Under the pieces are notes generated by a model that was not told where the DNA came from, made no database searches, and worked only from the letters and a program-made list of their open reading frames with translations. The position numbers were made by a program, and so were the translations under genes. Shown here in pieces: positions 1 to 7,429 of a DNA stretch of 10,605 bases (positions are counted from its first letter, which is position 1; each line of letters begins with the position of its first letter). Origin of the DNA: Candidatus Pelagibacter sp. (GTDB lineage: Bacteria; Pseudomonadota; Alphaproteobacteria; Pelagibacterales; Pelagibacteraceae); NCBI GenBank assembly GCA_017880265.1, contig JAFJTK010000117.1:1-10605 (forward strand). The letters are read 5' to 3'.

Positions 1-1031
1 ATAGACATATCCATTATTCCACCCCAAGTTCTAAGCATTTTTAATTTACTTAAAAAAGGCATCATCGCAATTCCTTCCGTTAATACGTGCTGTAAAGTTG
101 GTAAGTTACCTCTTTGTGCATAACTATTATAGCCATCTAAATCTCCACCCATTACCATTTCACCTTTATCAGACTGACTTATATAAAAATGCCCCGCTCC
201 AAAAGTAACCACTCTATCTAAAATTGGTTTTACTGGTTCTGAAACGCACGCTTGAAGAAGATGTGTTTCAATTGGTAAAGTCATATTTAGTTTCTCAGCT
301 AAAATATTTGTACTACCTGCAACACACAAACCAATTTTCTTTACTTTAATATCTCCTCTTGAAGTTCTTACACCATTAATTTTTCCACCACTTACATCAA
401 AACCTGTGACTTCACAGTTTTGAATGATATCAACTCCCATTGAGTCAGCTTGTCTTGCATATCCCCAAGCAACCGCATCGTGTCTTGCTGTTCCTGCACT
501 TGGTTGCATTAATCCACCAAAAATCGGAAACCTCACATTTTCAGAAAAATCTGCCATTGGTATAATTTCTTTTACCTGTTCTCTGTTTAGTAAAACTGCA
601 TCAATTCCATTCAACCTCATTGAATTTCCACGTCTTGCATAGACATTCATTTGTGCATCAGAGTGTGCAAGATTAATAATTCCTCTTGGAGAAAACATTA
701 CATTGTAATTTAAATCCTGGCTCATCTTTCTCCATAAATCCATTCCAAATTCACTAAAAAGTGCATTATCATCATGCATGTAGTTAGATCTTATAATGGT
801 GGTATTTCTTCCAACATTACCTCCACCAATCCAACCTTTTTCAATGATAGCAACATTTGTAATATTATGTTCTTTTGCAAGATAGTAAGCAGTAGCTAAA
901 CCATGACCGCCACCTCCGATAATCACAACGTCATATTCTTTTTTAGGAGTTGGATCTTTCCAAGCTAAATCCCAATTTTGATGTCCAGAAAAAGCGTTTT
1001 TAACTAGATTAAATATAGAATATTTTTGCAT
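1..1031 (-). CDS. soxB: Sarcosine oxidase beta subunit (heterotetrameric type), 3' end outside window
   Basis: This subunit carries the amine-oxidising flavin site of the cytoplasmic four-subunit sarcosine oxidase, which demethylates sarcosine to glycine and passes the methyl carbon to THF as 5,10-methylene-THF. My translation of the minus strand from the ATG at 1029-1031 gives 343 residues, open to the window edge. The family is about 405-415 residues, so roughly 65-70 C-terminal residues are missing. A dinucleotide-binding motif GGGGHGLATAYYLAKEH lies at residues 39-55, followed by EKGWIGGGNVGRNTTIIRSN at 64-83, both nearly diagnostic of SoxB. H184, in the TARHD motif, aligns with the histidine that binds FMN covalently in characterised enzymes (His173 in the Corynebacterium protein). 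No Shine-Dalgarno is visible and a small hairpin precedes the start. The rest of a sox operon (soxD, soxA, soxG) probably follows to the left, but that is inference. Other FAD-dependent demethylases such as dimethylglycine dehydrogenase fit the N-terminus less well. Confidence 0.93.
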   Translation of the reverse strand, partial: MQKYSIFNLVKNAFSGHQNWDLAWKDPTPKKEYDVVIIGGGGHGLATAYYLAKEHNITNVAIIEKGWIGGGNVGRNTTIIRSNYMHDDNALFSEFGMDLWRKMSQDLNYNVMFSPRGIINLAHSDAQMNVYARRGNSMRLNGIDAVLLNREQVKEIIPMADFSENVRFPIFGGLMQPSAGTARHDAVAWGYARQADSMGVDIIQNCEVTGFDVSGGKINGVRTSRGDIKVKKIGLCVAGSTNILAEKLNMTLPIETHLLQACVSEPVKPILDRVVTFGAGHFYISQSDKGEMVMGGDLDGYNSYAQRGNLPTLQHVLTEGIAMMPFLSKLKMLRTWGGIMDMS

Positions 1032-1047
1032 GAGATATTTTTATCTC
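1032..1047 (-). promoter_or_regulatory. Small perfect hairpin directly before the soxB start codon
   Basis: Read on the minus strand, GAGATA, AAAA, TATCTC forms a perfect 6-bp stem with a 4-base loop, ending at the base before the soxB ATG. It occupies the place where a Shine-Dalgarno would sit, and its 5' arm (GAGA) is the only purine-rich SD-like stretch near the start. It could affect ribosome access. A short AT-rich stem is also easy to form by chance at this base composition. Confidence 0.35.
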
Positions 1048-1073
1048 AATGAATATAAATAGTTCTTATTTTT

Positions 1074-1101
1074 TTTATATATATTTTTTAGAAGTTTCCA
1101 A
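1074..1101 (-). promoter_or_regulatory. Candidate sigma70-type promoter for soxB
   Basis: On the minus strand, TTGGAA (1096-1101) resembles a -35 box (4 of 6 consensus bases). TATAAA (1074-1079) resembles a -10 box (5 of 6). The spacer is 16 bases. Transcription would start near 1067 and give a leader of about 36 bases containing the hairpin next to the start codon. In DNA this AT-rich, -10 matches are common, so this is only a candidate. I found no equally convincing promoter for the divergent fhs gene. Confidence 0.3.
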
Positions 1102-1148
1102 AGAACTTAAAAAAGGATAAGAAGTCATCAATAAAAAATTATAACTTT

Positions 1149-1152
1149 AGGA
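1149..1152 (+). promoter_or_regulatory. Ribosome binding site of fhs
   Basis: AGGA lies 6 bases before the ATG at 1159 and supports that start. It is one of the few clear Shine-Dalgarno sequences in the window; soxB and glpK lack one. Confidence 0.6.
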
Positions 1153-1158
1153 TTTTAA

Positions 1159-2844
1159 ATGAGCGATGTTAAATCAGATATTCAAATAGCTAGAGAAGCT
1201 AAAATGCAACCTATAAATGATATTTTAGCAAAAATAAATGTGCCTGATGAAAGTGCTGCTTTCAGTCCAATGGGAAGACACATCGCAAAAATAAACTTAG
1301 AGTATCTTGATACTTTAAAAGACAAACCGGATGGTAAATTAATTCTAGTTACTGCAATAACTCCTACTCCAGCTGGTGAAGGTAAAACTACAACTTCAGT
1401 TGGATTAAATGATGGTTTGAATAAAATTGGGAAAAAATCTATTGTTTGTTTAAGAGAACCCAGCCTTGGACCATCGTTTGGTATGAAAGGTGGAGCTGCA
1501 GGCGGAGGTTATGCTCAAGTGGTTCCAATGGAACAAATTAATTTACATTTTACTGGTGACTTTCATGCAATAACTTCAGCTCACAATTTACTATCAGCGT
1601 TAATTGATAATCATATTTATTGGGGAAATAAATTAGATATAGATGTTAGAAGAATTGTTTGGAAAAGAGTAATGGACATGAATGATCGTTCATTAAGATC
1701 AATAAATATAAACTTAGGTGGTGTTGCAAATGGTTTTCCAAGGGAAGATGGTTTTGATATCACTGTTGCATCTGAAATCATGGCCATCTTTTGTTTATCA
1801 AATGATTTAGAAGATTTAGAAAAAAGAATTGGAAATATAACAATTGCATACACAAGAGATAAAAAACCTGTTTTTGCTAAAGATTTAAAAGCTCAAGGTC
1901 CAATGACTGTATTATTAAAAGATGCCATTAGACCAAACGTAACTCAAACTTTAGAAAACAATCCTGCGATTATTCATGGTGGTCCATTTGCAAATATTGC
2001 ACATGGATGTAATTCTGTAATTGCAACTAAAACTGGATTAAAACTTGCTGACTATGTGGTAACTGAAGCAGGCTTTGGTGCAGACTTAGGAGCTGAAAAA
2101 TTTCTAGATATCAAATGTCGAAAATCAAATTTAAAACCAAGTTGTGTGGTTATTGTTGCAACTATTAGAGCTCTAAAGATGCATGGTGGTGTTGCAAAAG
2201 ATGATCTTAAAAATGAGAATGTAGATGCTCTTAAAAAAGGGTTGGTAAACCTTGAAAGACATATTCAAAACGTTCAAAAATTTGGTCTTCCTGTAGCTGT
2301 TGCAGTTAATCATTTTATTAAAGATACTGATAATGAAGTAAAAGCTTTAATTGAATTTTGTGACGGAATGGGAGTTAAAGCAAGTCTATGTACTCATTGG
2401 GCTAATGGTGGGGAAGGTACAAAAGAACTTGCAGCTCATGTTTCTGACTTATGTGAAAAAAATGAAGCTAAATTTCAATTTTTATATGAGAGTAAAACTC
2501 CATTATTTAAAAAGATTGAGACTATAGCTAAAGAAATTTACAGAGCTGATGAAGTTATAGCCGACACTAAAATTAGAGACCAATTGAAAAGTTTTGAAGA
2601 AGCTGGTTTTGGTGAATTACCTATATGTGTTGCTAAAACTCAATATAGTTTTTCAACAGACCCAAATTTAAAAGGGGCACCCACTGGACATTCTCTACCA
2701 ATTAGAGAAATCAGACTTTCATCTGGAGCTGAATTTATCGTTGTGGTTTGTGGAGCTATTATGACAATGCCAGGTTTACCAAGAGTTCCAGCAGCAGACT
2801 CTATCAAACTAAATAAAGATGGTGAGATTGAAGGTCTTTTTTAA
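1159..2844 (+). CDS. fhs: Formate--tetrahydrofolate ligase (10-formyl-THF synthetase)
   Basis: This cytoplasmic enzyme makes 10-formyl-THF from formate, THF and ATP. In C1-oxidising marine bacteria it can also run in reverse, releasing formate with ATP formation. The protein has 561 residues, the normal full length for the family. The nucleotide-binding loop [11 protein letters not shown] is at residues 68-78. The first family signature, [11 protein letters not shown], is at 108-118 and the second, [12 protein letters not shown], at 333-344; both are intact. The start is fixed by an AGGA site 6 bases upstream and by the usual position of the N-terminal helices before the P-loop. Neighbours are soxB, transcribed divergently, and a convergent gene whose stop codon abuts the fhs stop. 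Next to soxB it makes sense as an outlet or supply point for methyl carbon released from sarcosine and other methylated compounds; that link is inferred. Confidence 0.97.
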   Translation: MSDVKSDIQIAREAKMQPINDILAKINVPDESAAFSPMGRHIAKINLEYLDTLKDKPDGKLILVTAITPTPAGEGKTTTSVGLNDGLNKIGKKSIVCLREPSLGPSFGMKGGAAGGGYAQVVPMEQINLHFTGDFHAITSAHNLLSALIDNHIYWGNKLDIDVRRIVWKRVMDMNDRSLRSININLGGVANGFPREDGFDITVASEIMAIFCLSNDLEDLEKRIGNITIAYTRDKKPVFAKDLKAQGPMTVLLKDAIRPNVTQTLENNPAIIHGGPFANIAHGCNSVIATKTGLKLADYVVTEAGFGADLGAEKFLDIKCRKSNLKPSCVVIVATIRALKMHGGVAKDDLKNENVDALKKGLVNLERHIQNVQKFGLPVAVAVNHFIKDTDNEVKALIEFCDGMGVKASLCTHWANGGEGTKELAAHVSDLCEKNEAKFQFLYESKTPLFKKIETIAKEIYRADEVIADTKIRDQLKSFEEAGFGELPICVAKTQYSFSTDPNLKGAPTGHSLPIREIRLSSGAEFIVVVCGAIMTMPGLPRVPAADSIKLNKDGEIEGLF

Positions 2845-3636
2845 TTAGTTTTTTAAATAATTTAGCCAATTTCGAACTTCACAGGTTCTATCCTTAAAGT
2901 TCAATAATTCGTTCTCAGACTTTATATATGAGATGTGGTTTTGATATTCTTTCTCACTTGAAAAAATTTTATTTGTAAATAATCGATCTTTTCGACCAGC
3001 AATAAGATTAAGCATTTGAAAATATTCATAGTCAGGATGGTATTGTAGACCAATAATTTCTGAATTACCTGCATCAAACTTAACTCCCATCACATTGTTA
3101 ACCTTGTCACTTGATAAAAGAATAGCATTTTTTGGAAGTTCACTTACTTCGTCAAAATTGAAAGCTGGCGAAGTAAAAATTGTTTTTTTATCTTTATATA
3201 TAAAATGTTTTTCACCTTCACTGTTAATGATTACATCTGATGCAATTCCTATATGAGCACCATTTTTTCCAGGATTAACTTTGCCCCCAGCAGCAGTTGA
3301 ACACACTTGTAGTCCCCAGCAAATTGCTAAAATTTTATTTTTTTCATTAAAACAATTAGATGCAAATTGGATATGTTTCTTAATTACATCAGTCATATCA
3401 TTTATTCTCATCGCACCACCTGTAAAAATGATACCATGATATTTATTCATATTTTTTAAAGCATTTGTTGTCTCATCATCATGTCCTGGATTAATAATAT
3501 CTGTGTTAGTTGATGGCTCCAATTTTAAAATCAAATTTTTTAAATTATCTGCCGCAGAAGCTCCAGCAGCTTTAATAAAAAACTCACTGTCTTCTCTAAT
3601 ATTTCCTTCAACAATTAAAATATTTAAATTACTCAC
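2845..3636 (-). CDS. Class I glutamine amidotransferase-like protein (GuaA N-domain type), substrate unknown
   Basis: The 263-residue stand-alone protein has the class I amidotransferase fold seen in the glutaminase part of GMP synthase and in gamma-glutamyl hydrolases such as PuuD. The oxyanion-type segment GIIFTGGAMR is at residues 68-77. The nucleophile elbow LAICWGLQVC is at 103-112, with Cys106 as nucleophile. The catalytic histidine is His200 in GLQYHPDYEY. The third triad residue, normally Glu in HPE, is Asp202 here. No synthetase domain is attached. About 60 residues follow the core domain, and I do not recognise their function. The start is a GTG at 3634-3636 that overlaps the stop of the upstream dehydrogenase gene as GTGA; an AGGTGA site at 3646-3651 stands 9 bases away. 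It is the last gene of a four-gene unit with glpK, gpsA and the alcohol dehydrogenase. It might hydrolyse a gamma-glutamyl compound or supply ammonia; neither is shown by the sequence. Confidence 0.82.
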   Translation of the reverse strand: MSNLNILIVEGNIREDSEFFIKAAGASAADNLKNLILKLEPSTNTDIINPGHDDETTNALKNMNKYHGIIFTGGAMRINDMTDVIKKHIQFASNCFNEKNKILAICWGLQVCSTAAGGKVNPGKNGAHIGIASDVIINSEGEKHFIYKDKKTIFTSPAFNFDEVSELPKNAILLSSDKVNNVMGVKFDAGNSEIIGLQYHPDYEYFQMLNLIAGRKDRLFTNKIFSSEKEYQNHISYIKSENELLNFKDRTCEVRNWLNYLKN

Positions 3637-4796
3637 TCAAATAATTCACCTTTCATACTGTGCTGATACATTAGTTTCATATCTGCTTCAGACAATTTTT
3701 TTGGGTTTCCTCCAGTTGAGGGATCTGCTAAGGCCATTTTTGACAATCTATCAAGATCAAAATCTTTTTCATCTATTACCTCTGATAATTTATGAGGTAT
3801 TTCAAGTTTTTTTCTTAAATCTAAAATCCAATTAATAAAACCATTAAAAGATCGATCTGGAAGTTCTAAATAATCACAAATCTTAATTATTTTTTTTTCT
3901 ATTACATCTTTATTGAAAGTTAATACATAAGGCATGAATATTGCATTAGATAAGCCATGATGAATATTGTTTAGAGCGTTAACAGGATGACTTAATGAAT
4001 GAATTGCCCCTAACCCTTTTTGAAATGCAGTTGATCCCATGCTAGCTGCTGACAACATATTTTGACGAGCTTCAATGTTTGATCCATTGTTAACTGCTTC
4101 TAGCAACCAATCGTTAATTATTTTCATACCCTCAAGTGCAATTCCATCAGCCATTGGATGATAGCCTGGTGCACAATAAGCTTCTAAATTATGTGCTAAA
4201 GCATCCATACCAGTTGCTGCTGTAATTTTTGATGGAAGTCCAACTGTTAAAACTGGGTCCAATATGACTATTGATGGTAAAAATTTAGGATGAAAAATTA
4301 TATTTTTTACACCTGTTTCCTCGTTTAAAATTACAGATGCACGCCCTGTTTCTGATCCAGTTCCTGCAGTAGTTGGAACAGCTATAATGGGTGCTATTTT
4401 CTCTGATTTAGCTTTAGTCCAATTATCTCCAACATCCTCAAAATCCCATATAGGCAATGTTTGACCTGACATAAATGCAATTGCTTTACCAACATCAAGG
4501 CCACTTCCACCTCCAAAAGCTATTACTCCATCACAACCATTTTTATTAAAATAATCAACACCCTCATTTACATTAGTGCCCGTTGGATTGCCCACTACAT
4601 TTGAATATAATTCAACTAAAATTCCATTATTTTTAAGATTATCTAATACATCAGTAACAATTTTAGATTTAGCAAGACCACTATCAGTAACTAATAAAGG
4701 TTTGTAGATCTTTAAATTGTTACAAGCAATCGATAAATCTTTAATTCTGTCTTTTCCAACCCACATAGTTGTTGGGTAATTCCAATTTGAATTCAT
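3633..4796 (-). CDS. Iron-containing (group III) alcohol dehydrogenase
   Basis: An NAD(P)-dependent, metal-containing alcohol dehydrogenase of the FucO/AdhB/DhaT family, interconverting an alcohol and its aldehyde or ketone in the cytoplasm. It has 387 residues, the usual length. The nucleotide-binding motif FGGGSGLDVGK is at 94-104 and PTTAGTGSE at 141-149. The four metal ligands of the family are present by alignment with FucO: Asp198 and His202 (in MDALAHNLEAY), His266 (GAIHSLSHP) and His280 (NNIHHG). The substrate cannot be read from sequence. A relative in SAR11 has been discussed as a candidate methanol or short-chain alcohol dehydrogenase. Here the location directly after glpK and gpsA suggests glycerol, dihydroxyacetone or another small polyol or aldehyde. 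Its ATG follows the gpsA stop with no gap (TAAATG) and its TGA overlaps the next gene's GTG, so translation is probably coupled on both sides. Confidence 0.92.
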   Translation of the reverse strand: MNSNWNYPTTMWVGKDRIKDLSIACNNLKIYKPLLVTDSGLAKSKIVTDVLDNLKNNGILVELYSNVVGNPTGTNVNEGVDYFNKNGCDGVIAFGGGSGLDVGKAIAFMSGQTLPIWDFEDVGDNWTKAKSEKIAPIIAVPTTAGTGSETGRASVILNEETGVKNIIFHPKFLPSIVILDPVLTVGLPSKITAATGMDALAHNLEAYCAPGYHPMADGIALEGMKIINDWLLEAVNNGSNIEARQNMLSAASMGSTAFQKGLGAIHSLSHPVNALNNIHHGLSNAIFMPYVLTFNKDVIEKKIIKICDYLELPDRSFNGFINWILDLRKKLEIPHKLSEVIDEKDFDLDRLSKMALADPSTGGNPKKLSEADMKLMYQHSMKGELFE

Positions 4797-5825
4797 TTAC
4801 CAATTAATTTCTAATTTTTTATTTTCACAAATAGTATTTAACATATTAAATAATAAAGGAAAATTTTTACTACTTAGATCTTCTAATATTTTTGGTCCAA
4901 TCTCTAAAGCAAGTTGAGCTCCTTCTACTGTAACATCTTTCATAAATTGTTCTTTAGCTTCTTTATATAAAAATCCTTGACCCAAATATTTTCCCATCAA
5001 ACTATTTCTTCCGCCAATAGCACTAACGTACAAATCACCAAGACCTGCTAAACCATAAACTGTTTCTGACTTACCTCCGTAGTGCAAAATAAATTCAACC
5101 ATTTCTGAAATTGATCTATGAATTAATGAGGCTGCAGTATTTAAAAAATATTTGGATTGAATCTCTTTTGAAGCTTTGGAGTTACTTAATCCTTCAGATG
5201 CACCAATTAACATTGAATATATGTTTTTAATCGCTCCAGATAACTCTACTCCAGGTACATCTTCTGATATTTCCATGGAATAATAATCTGTTGAAATCAT
5301 ATTTTTTAATGACTGACACTGTTTTAAATCTTTGTTAGCAATAACTGTTCCTGTTCTCATTTTATTTGCTAAACCAGCTGCTAAACAAGGGCCTTTAACT
5401 GCTGAAATATTAATTTCTGAGTGACCATTTTTTTCTAAAATATTTTTAATTTTATCGGATAGTGTCGTAAGTTTATTGTCAACAATAGATAAACCTTTTG
5501 TTAATAAGACAATTGGTAATTTTTTTTTATAATTCTTAGATATTTGTTTAGCAAACCATTCAATTCCTATTGAACTTATTCCTGCAACAATTAAATCTAC
5601 ATCTTTTTCTAAAATAGGCTGCAATTCATTGAATTGGACAAATTTTATTTCCTTTGGAAGTTTTGTTTTTAATCCTGGATGAAAATATTCATTTGAAATA
5701 ATATCTTTTATCAAATCATCCTCTAAATGGGTGCCAACAATTGTGACATCATTTTCATTTTCAACGCAAGGAACAGCAAAAGCAGATCCCATCGCGCCAG
5801 CACCAATTATGATTATTTTTTTCAT
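4797..5825 (-). CDS. gpsA: NAD(P)-dependent glycerol-3-phosphate dehydrogenase
   Basis: It interconverts sn-glycerol 3-phosphate and dihydroxyacetone phosphate with NAD(P)(H) in the cytoplasm, usually in the direction that feeds phospholipid synthesis. The protein has 342 residues, slightly longer than the common 330-340. The Rossmann motif GAGAMG is at 8-13. A lysine in LLTKGL (Lys110) and one in VELSGAIKNIYSM (Lys200) match the two conserved active-site lysines of the family. GLAGLGDL near 258-265, followed by a GRN motif, matches the C-terminal substrate-binding region. GPCLAAGLA replaces the commoner GPSFA motif, so it is a somewhat divergent member. It starts 10 bases after glpK and ends directly against the dehydrogenase start. 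With glycerol kinase just upstream and no glpD-type quinone-linked dehydrogenase in view, it could serve glycerol breakdown as well as lipid synthesis. That dual role is inference. Confidence 0.9.
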   Translation of the reverse strand: MKKIIIIGAGAMGSAFAVPCVENENDVTIVGTHLEDDLIKDIISNEYFHPGLKTKLPKEIKFVQFNELQPILEKDVDLIVAGISSIGIEWFAKQISKNYKKKLPIVLLTKGLSIVDNKLTTLSDKIKNILEKNGHSEINISAVKGPCLAAGLANKMRTGTVIANKDLKQCQSLKNMISTDYYSMEISEDVPGVELSGAIKNIYSMLIGASEGLSNSKASKEIQSKYFLNTAASLIHRSISEMVEFILHYGGKSETVYGLAGLGDLYVSAIGGRNSLMGKYLGQGFLYKEAKEQFMKDVTVEGAQLALEIGPKILEDLSSKNFPLLFNMLNTICENKKLEINW

Positions 5826-5835
5826 AAGCTAAAAA

Positions 5836-7314
5836 TTAAGCTAAAGTTTTTCTAATTGCTTGTTGCCACCCTTTCAATAAGTTAGTTCTTAAATTTTTCT
5901 TAATTTTAGGGGTAAAAATTGCATCTTTTTTCCATTTATTTTTTATTTCTTCTAAAGATTTAAATTCACCTGCTTGATATCCTGCAAAGAAAGCTGCACC
6001 TAATGCTGTTGTTTCTTGAATAGCAGGTCGTAATACTTTTGTATTCAAAATGTCTGATAAAAACTGAGAAAACCAGTCGTTCGCAACCATACCTCCATCA
6101 ACTTTAATAATATTAGGTCTAGATCCATCTTTTTTCATAGCATCAAATAAATCATAACTTTGATAAGCTACCGACTCGATTACTGCTCTTACTAAATTTT
6201 TCCAATCTGTATTTCTGGTTAATCCAGTTATCAATCCCTTGGCTTCTGCTTTCCAGTAAGGAGCTCCTAAACCTGTAAATGCTGGCACAACATATACTCC
6301 ATCGTTATCAATTATAGATTTTGAAATTTTTTCAGTTTGTTGAGCATTATCAATCAGTTTAATCTTATCTCTTAACCATTGAACACCAGCACCTGCAATA
6401 AATATAGAGCCCTCTAATGCATACGTATTTTTGTTTTTTAATCTGTAGCAAATCGTAGTTAATAATTTATTTTTAGATAAAATTTTTTTATTTCCTGTAT
6501 TTATTATAGCAAAGGCTCCTGTGCCATATGTACTTTTAACGGAACCTTTATCAAAACAAGCTTGCCCAACTGCAGCTGCTTGTTGATCTCCTAATACTGC
6601 ATTAATTGGTATTTCTTCACCTATAATTTTCTTAGAAGTTACTCCAAAATCATCAGCAGAATTTTTTACTTTGGGTAAAATAAATTTTGAAATATTTAGT
6701 TTTTTTAAGATTTCATCATCCCATTTATTTGAATTTATATTATACATCATAGTTCTACTTGCATTAGTTGCGTCAGTAAGATGATGTTTTTTATTCGTTA
6801 ATCTCCAAATTAAAAAAGTATCAATTGTTCCAAACATCAATTGTTTATTTTTCAAAAGTTTTTTTGATATTGAAACATTATCTAATATCCATTTTACTTT
6901 TGTTGCTGAAAAGTATGGATCAATAAATAGTCCGGTTTTATGCCTGAATAAATTTTCTAATTTTCTTTTTTTTAAATTTTCACAGATTTTACTTGTTCTT
7001 CTATCTTGCCAAACAATTGCATTATATATTGGTTTGCCAGTCTTTTTATCCCAAAGAATTGTTGTCTCTCTTTGGTTGGTAATTCCAATTGAAATAACCT
7101 TTGCTTTTAATTTTTTACTTTTTTTAATTGATTCTTTAATTGTTTTTAAAGTCACCTTCCAAATTTCTTCTGGATTATGCTCAACCCACCCTGGTTTTGG
7201 AAAAATTTGTTGAAATTCATATTGAGAAGAAAAAACTTTTCTACCTTTTAAATCAAATAAGATTGATCTACTCGAAGTAGTTCCTTGGTCAATTGAAAGA
7301 ATAAGTTTATTCAC
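5836..7314 (-). CDS. glpK: Glycerol kinase
   Basis: A FGGY-family kinase phosphorylating glycerol to sn-glycerol 3-phosphate with ATP. It has 492 residues, close to the 495-505 typical of the family. The N-terminal phosphate motif SIDQGTTSSRS is at residues 7-17. Glycerol-binding residues expected from the E. coli enzyme are all present: Arg82 and Glu83 (TNQRET), Tyr134 (DPYFSAT) and Asp243 (GDQQAAA). The segment GTIDTFLIWRLT at 162-173 and a C-terminal VDGGMVANDWF segment near 405-415 match the two FGGY signatures. The start is a GTG at 7312-7314; an in-frame stop lies seven codons upstream and no ATG lies between, while the phosphate motif begins only a few residues in, so this start is nearly forced. 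No Shine-Dalgarno is visible. It is the first gene of the glpK-gpsA-dehydrogenase-amidotransferase unit. I see no glycerol facilitator or GlpR-type regulator in the window. Confidence 0.95.
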   Translation of the reverse strand: MNKLILSIDQGTTSSRSILFDLKGRKVFSSQYEFQQIFPKPGWVEHNPEEIWKVTLKTIKESIKKSKKLKAKVISIGITNQRETTILWDKKTGKPIYNAIVWQDRRTSKICENLKKRKLENLFRHKTGLFIDPYFSATKVKWILDNVSISKKLLKNKQLMFGTIDTFLIWRLTNKKHHLTDATNASRTMMYNINSNKWDDEILKKLNISKFILPKVKNSADDFGVTSKKIIGEEIPINAVLGDQQAAAVGQACFDKGSVKSTYGTGAFAIINTGNKKILSKNKLLTTICYRLKNKNTYALEGSIFIAGAGVQWLRDKIKLIDNAQQTEKISKSIIDNDGVYVVPAFTGLGAPYWKAEAKGLITGLTRNTDWKNLVRAVIESVAYQSYDLFDAMKKDGSRPNIIKVDGGMVANDWFSQFLSDILNTKVLRPAIQETTALGAAFFAGYQAGEFKSLEEIKNKWKKDAIFTPKIKKNLRTNLLKGWQQAIRKTLA

Positions 7315-7321
7315 TAAGCAA

Positions 7322-7350
7322 ATTATAAATTATTTAATTAAATATTGCAT
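7322..7350 (-). promoter_or_regulatory. Candidate glpK promoter with a palindrome in its spacer
   Basis: On the minus strand, TATAAT at 7322-7327 is a perfect -10 consensus. A weak -35 (ATGCAA, 7345-7350, 3 of 6) stands 17 bases away. The spacer is almost filled by a perfect 14-bp palindrome, TATTTAATTAAATA (7331-7344). If the -10 is real, transcription starts within a base or two of the GTG at 7314, giving a practically leaderless mRNA. That would fit the lack of a Shine-Dalgarno. The palindrome could be an operator, but AT-only palindromes arise often by chance in such DNA. Confidence 0.35.
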
Positions 7351-7403
7351 ACATTGAATAATTAATTCTTTTAATTTCTTACATTTTGTGAGTAAATAAA
7401 ACA

Positions 7404-7422
7404 TATAAAATATTTACTGGAG
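7404..7422 (+). promoter_or_regulatory. tmm leader: possible -10 box and ribosome binding site
   Basis: TATAAA at 7404-7409 could be a -10 box, though no well-spaced -35 is clear and the RNA leader would be short. GGAG at 7419-7422 is a good Shine-Dalgarno, 7 bases before the ATG at 7430, and it supports that start. The ribosome site is much more secure than the promoter. Confidence 0.45.
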
Positions 7423-7429
7423 ATAATTA

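Noticed and set aside
424..642. Plus-strand open frame of 72 codons
   Set aside because: It lies entirely antisense to soxB, whose motifs are intact; the product has no recognisable domain.
1140..1145. TATAAC as a -10 box for fhs
   Set aside because: Transcription would begin at or after the AGGA ribosome site, and no -35 stands at a suitable distance.
1048..1148. Possible riboswitch between soxB and fhs (for example glycine or SAM type)
   Set aside because: Only short AT-rich pairings such as AGTTCTT/AAGAACT are present; there is no conserved multi-stem core, and the leaders would be too short for known glycine riboswitches.
1617..1853. Minus-strand open frame of 78 codons
   Set aside because: It is antisense to the core of fhs and has no ribosome site or family signal.
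3503..3835. Plus-strand open frame of 110 codons
   Set aside because: It spans the overlap of two well-supported minus-strand genes; the Leu/Phe-rich product reflects the complement of Lys/Asn-rich coding sequence.
5826..5845. AAGCTAAA repeated with a 12-base period at the glpK/gpsA junction
   Set aside because: Two short copies, one inside the glpK stop region; most likely chance in AT-rich DNA.
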